A stretch of 5,405 nucleotides of DNA from positions 1-5,405 of the forward strand of contig JBAXIB010000040.1 in NCBI GenBank assembly GCA_037138595.1, written 5' to 3'. The notes below the pieces were generated by a model. The model searched no databases, had not been told where the DNA came from, and saw only the letters and a program-made list of their open reading frames with translations. A program made the position numbers and the translations under genes. Shown piece after piece: positions 5,311-5,405 of the stretch. The DNA comes from UBA4742 sp037138595. Lineage in GTDB: Bacteria; Actinomycetota; Acidimicrobiia; Acidimicrobiales; Acidimicrobilacustridaceae. The stretch's first letter is position 1. Every line of letters begins with the position of its first letter.

Positions 5311-5405
5311 ACATTCGGTTCAACGCGTCGTCGCGGGCAACCGCAGCAATTCGCGGGCAACCGCAGCAATTCGCGGGCAACCGCAGCAATTCGCGGGCAA
5401 CCGCA
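5309..5405 (-). CDS. Possible 3' end of a convergent gene (partial, uncertain)
   Basis: On the minus strand a frame open to the window edge ends at TAA 5309-5311, directly beside the terminator hairpin. Its last residues read AVARDDALNRM, a plausible protein tail, and the convergent arrangement sharing one hairpin is typical. However, most of the visible frame is the 20-bp repeat. Because 20 is not a multiple of three, the repeat is read in all three phases in turn and gives an unnatural cysteine-rich stretch. Either the repeat expanded inside the 3' end of a gene, or this is not coding. Confidence 0.25.
   Translation of the reverse strand, partial: AVARELLRLPANCCGCPRIAAVARDDALNRM
5331..5405. 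repeat. 20-bp perfect tandem repeat with GNRA-hairpin units, running off the edge
   Basis: The unit tcgcgggcaaccgcagcaat occurs at 5331-5350, 5351-5370 and 5371-5390, then partially at 5391-5405, with no mismatch. Each unit contains GCGG-GCAA-CCGC, a four-base-pair GC stem closed by a GNRA-type tetraloop if transcribed rightward. The units are joined by an eight-base linker. The repeat has no stop codon in any frame. The total copy number is unknown because the array continues past the window, and perfect identity implies recent expansion or active homogenisation. Confidence 0.95.

Noticed and set aside
5331..5405. CRISPR array
   Set aside because: The units are contiguous with no unique spacers, so this is a simple tandem repeat.

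Overview
The window looks like a chromosomal piece of an actinobacterium. The best guess is a moderately GC-rich, possibly aquatic Acidimicrobiia-type lineage. The reasons are the gene content (two luciferase-like monooxygenases, a FadA3-like thiolase and a COG4315-type lipoprotein), start sites that suit leaderless transcription, and a KstR-like operator. No marker gene fixes the taxon.

Layout from left to right. (1) A TetR-family regulator lies on the minus strand; its 3' end carries an 18-bp tandem duplication that repeats the stop codon. (2) Divergent from it is a secreted lipoprotein with 'secreted repeat' (Lipoprotein_15/COG4315) motifs. (3) Convergent with the lipoprotein is a three-gene minus-strand cluster, in transcription order: a luciferase-like oxidoreductase (3901 to 2909), a second and quite different one of the F420-dependent type (2886 to 2050), and an isochorismatase-fold protein (1999 to 1379) that appears to lack all three canonical catalytic residues. 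(4) A 192-bp divergent region holds a perfect 14-bp palindrome matching the KstR operator consensus, placed directly against the start codon of the first cluster gene. (5) A FadA3-like acetyl-CoA acyltransferase lies on the plus strand and ends in a strong hairpin that encloses its stop codon. (6) A 20-bp perfect tandem repeat runs off the right edge; each unit can fold into a GNRA-tetraloop hairpin. The repeat may overlap the 3' end of a convergent gene.

How the genes may work together (inference): the minus-strand cluster looks like a small oxidative catabolic operon, with two flavin- or F420-dependent oxidoreductases and a hydrolase-like protein. The palindrome suggests control by a KstR-type repressor, which elsewhere governs steroid and cholesterol breakdown. 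The divergent thiolase would supply the C-C cleavage step of acyl-CoA beta-oxidation. The TetR and lipoprotein pair appears to be a separate unit. Every gene belongs to a recognisable family. The least explained items are the triad-less hydrolase, the operator arrangement and the terminal repeat array.
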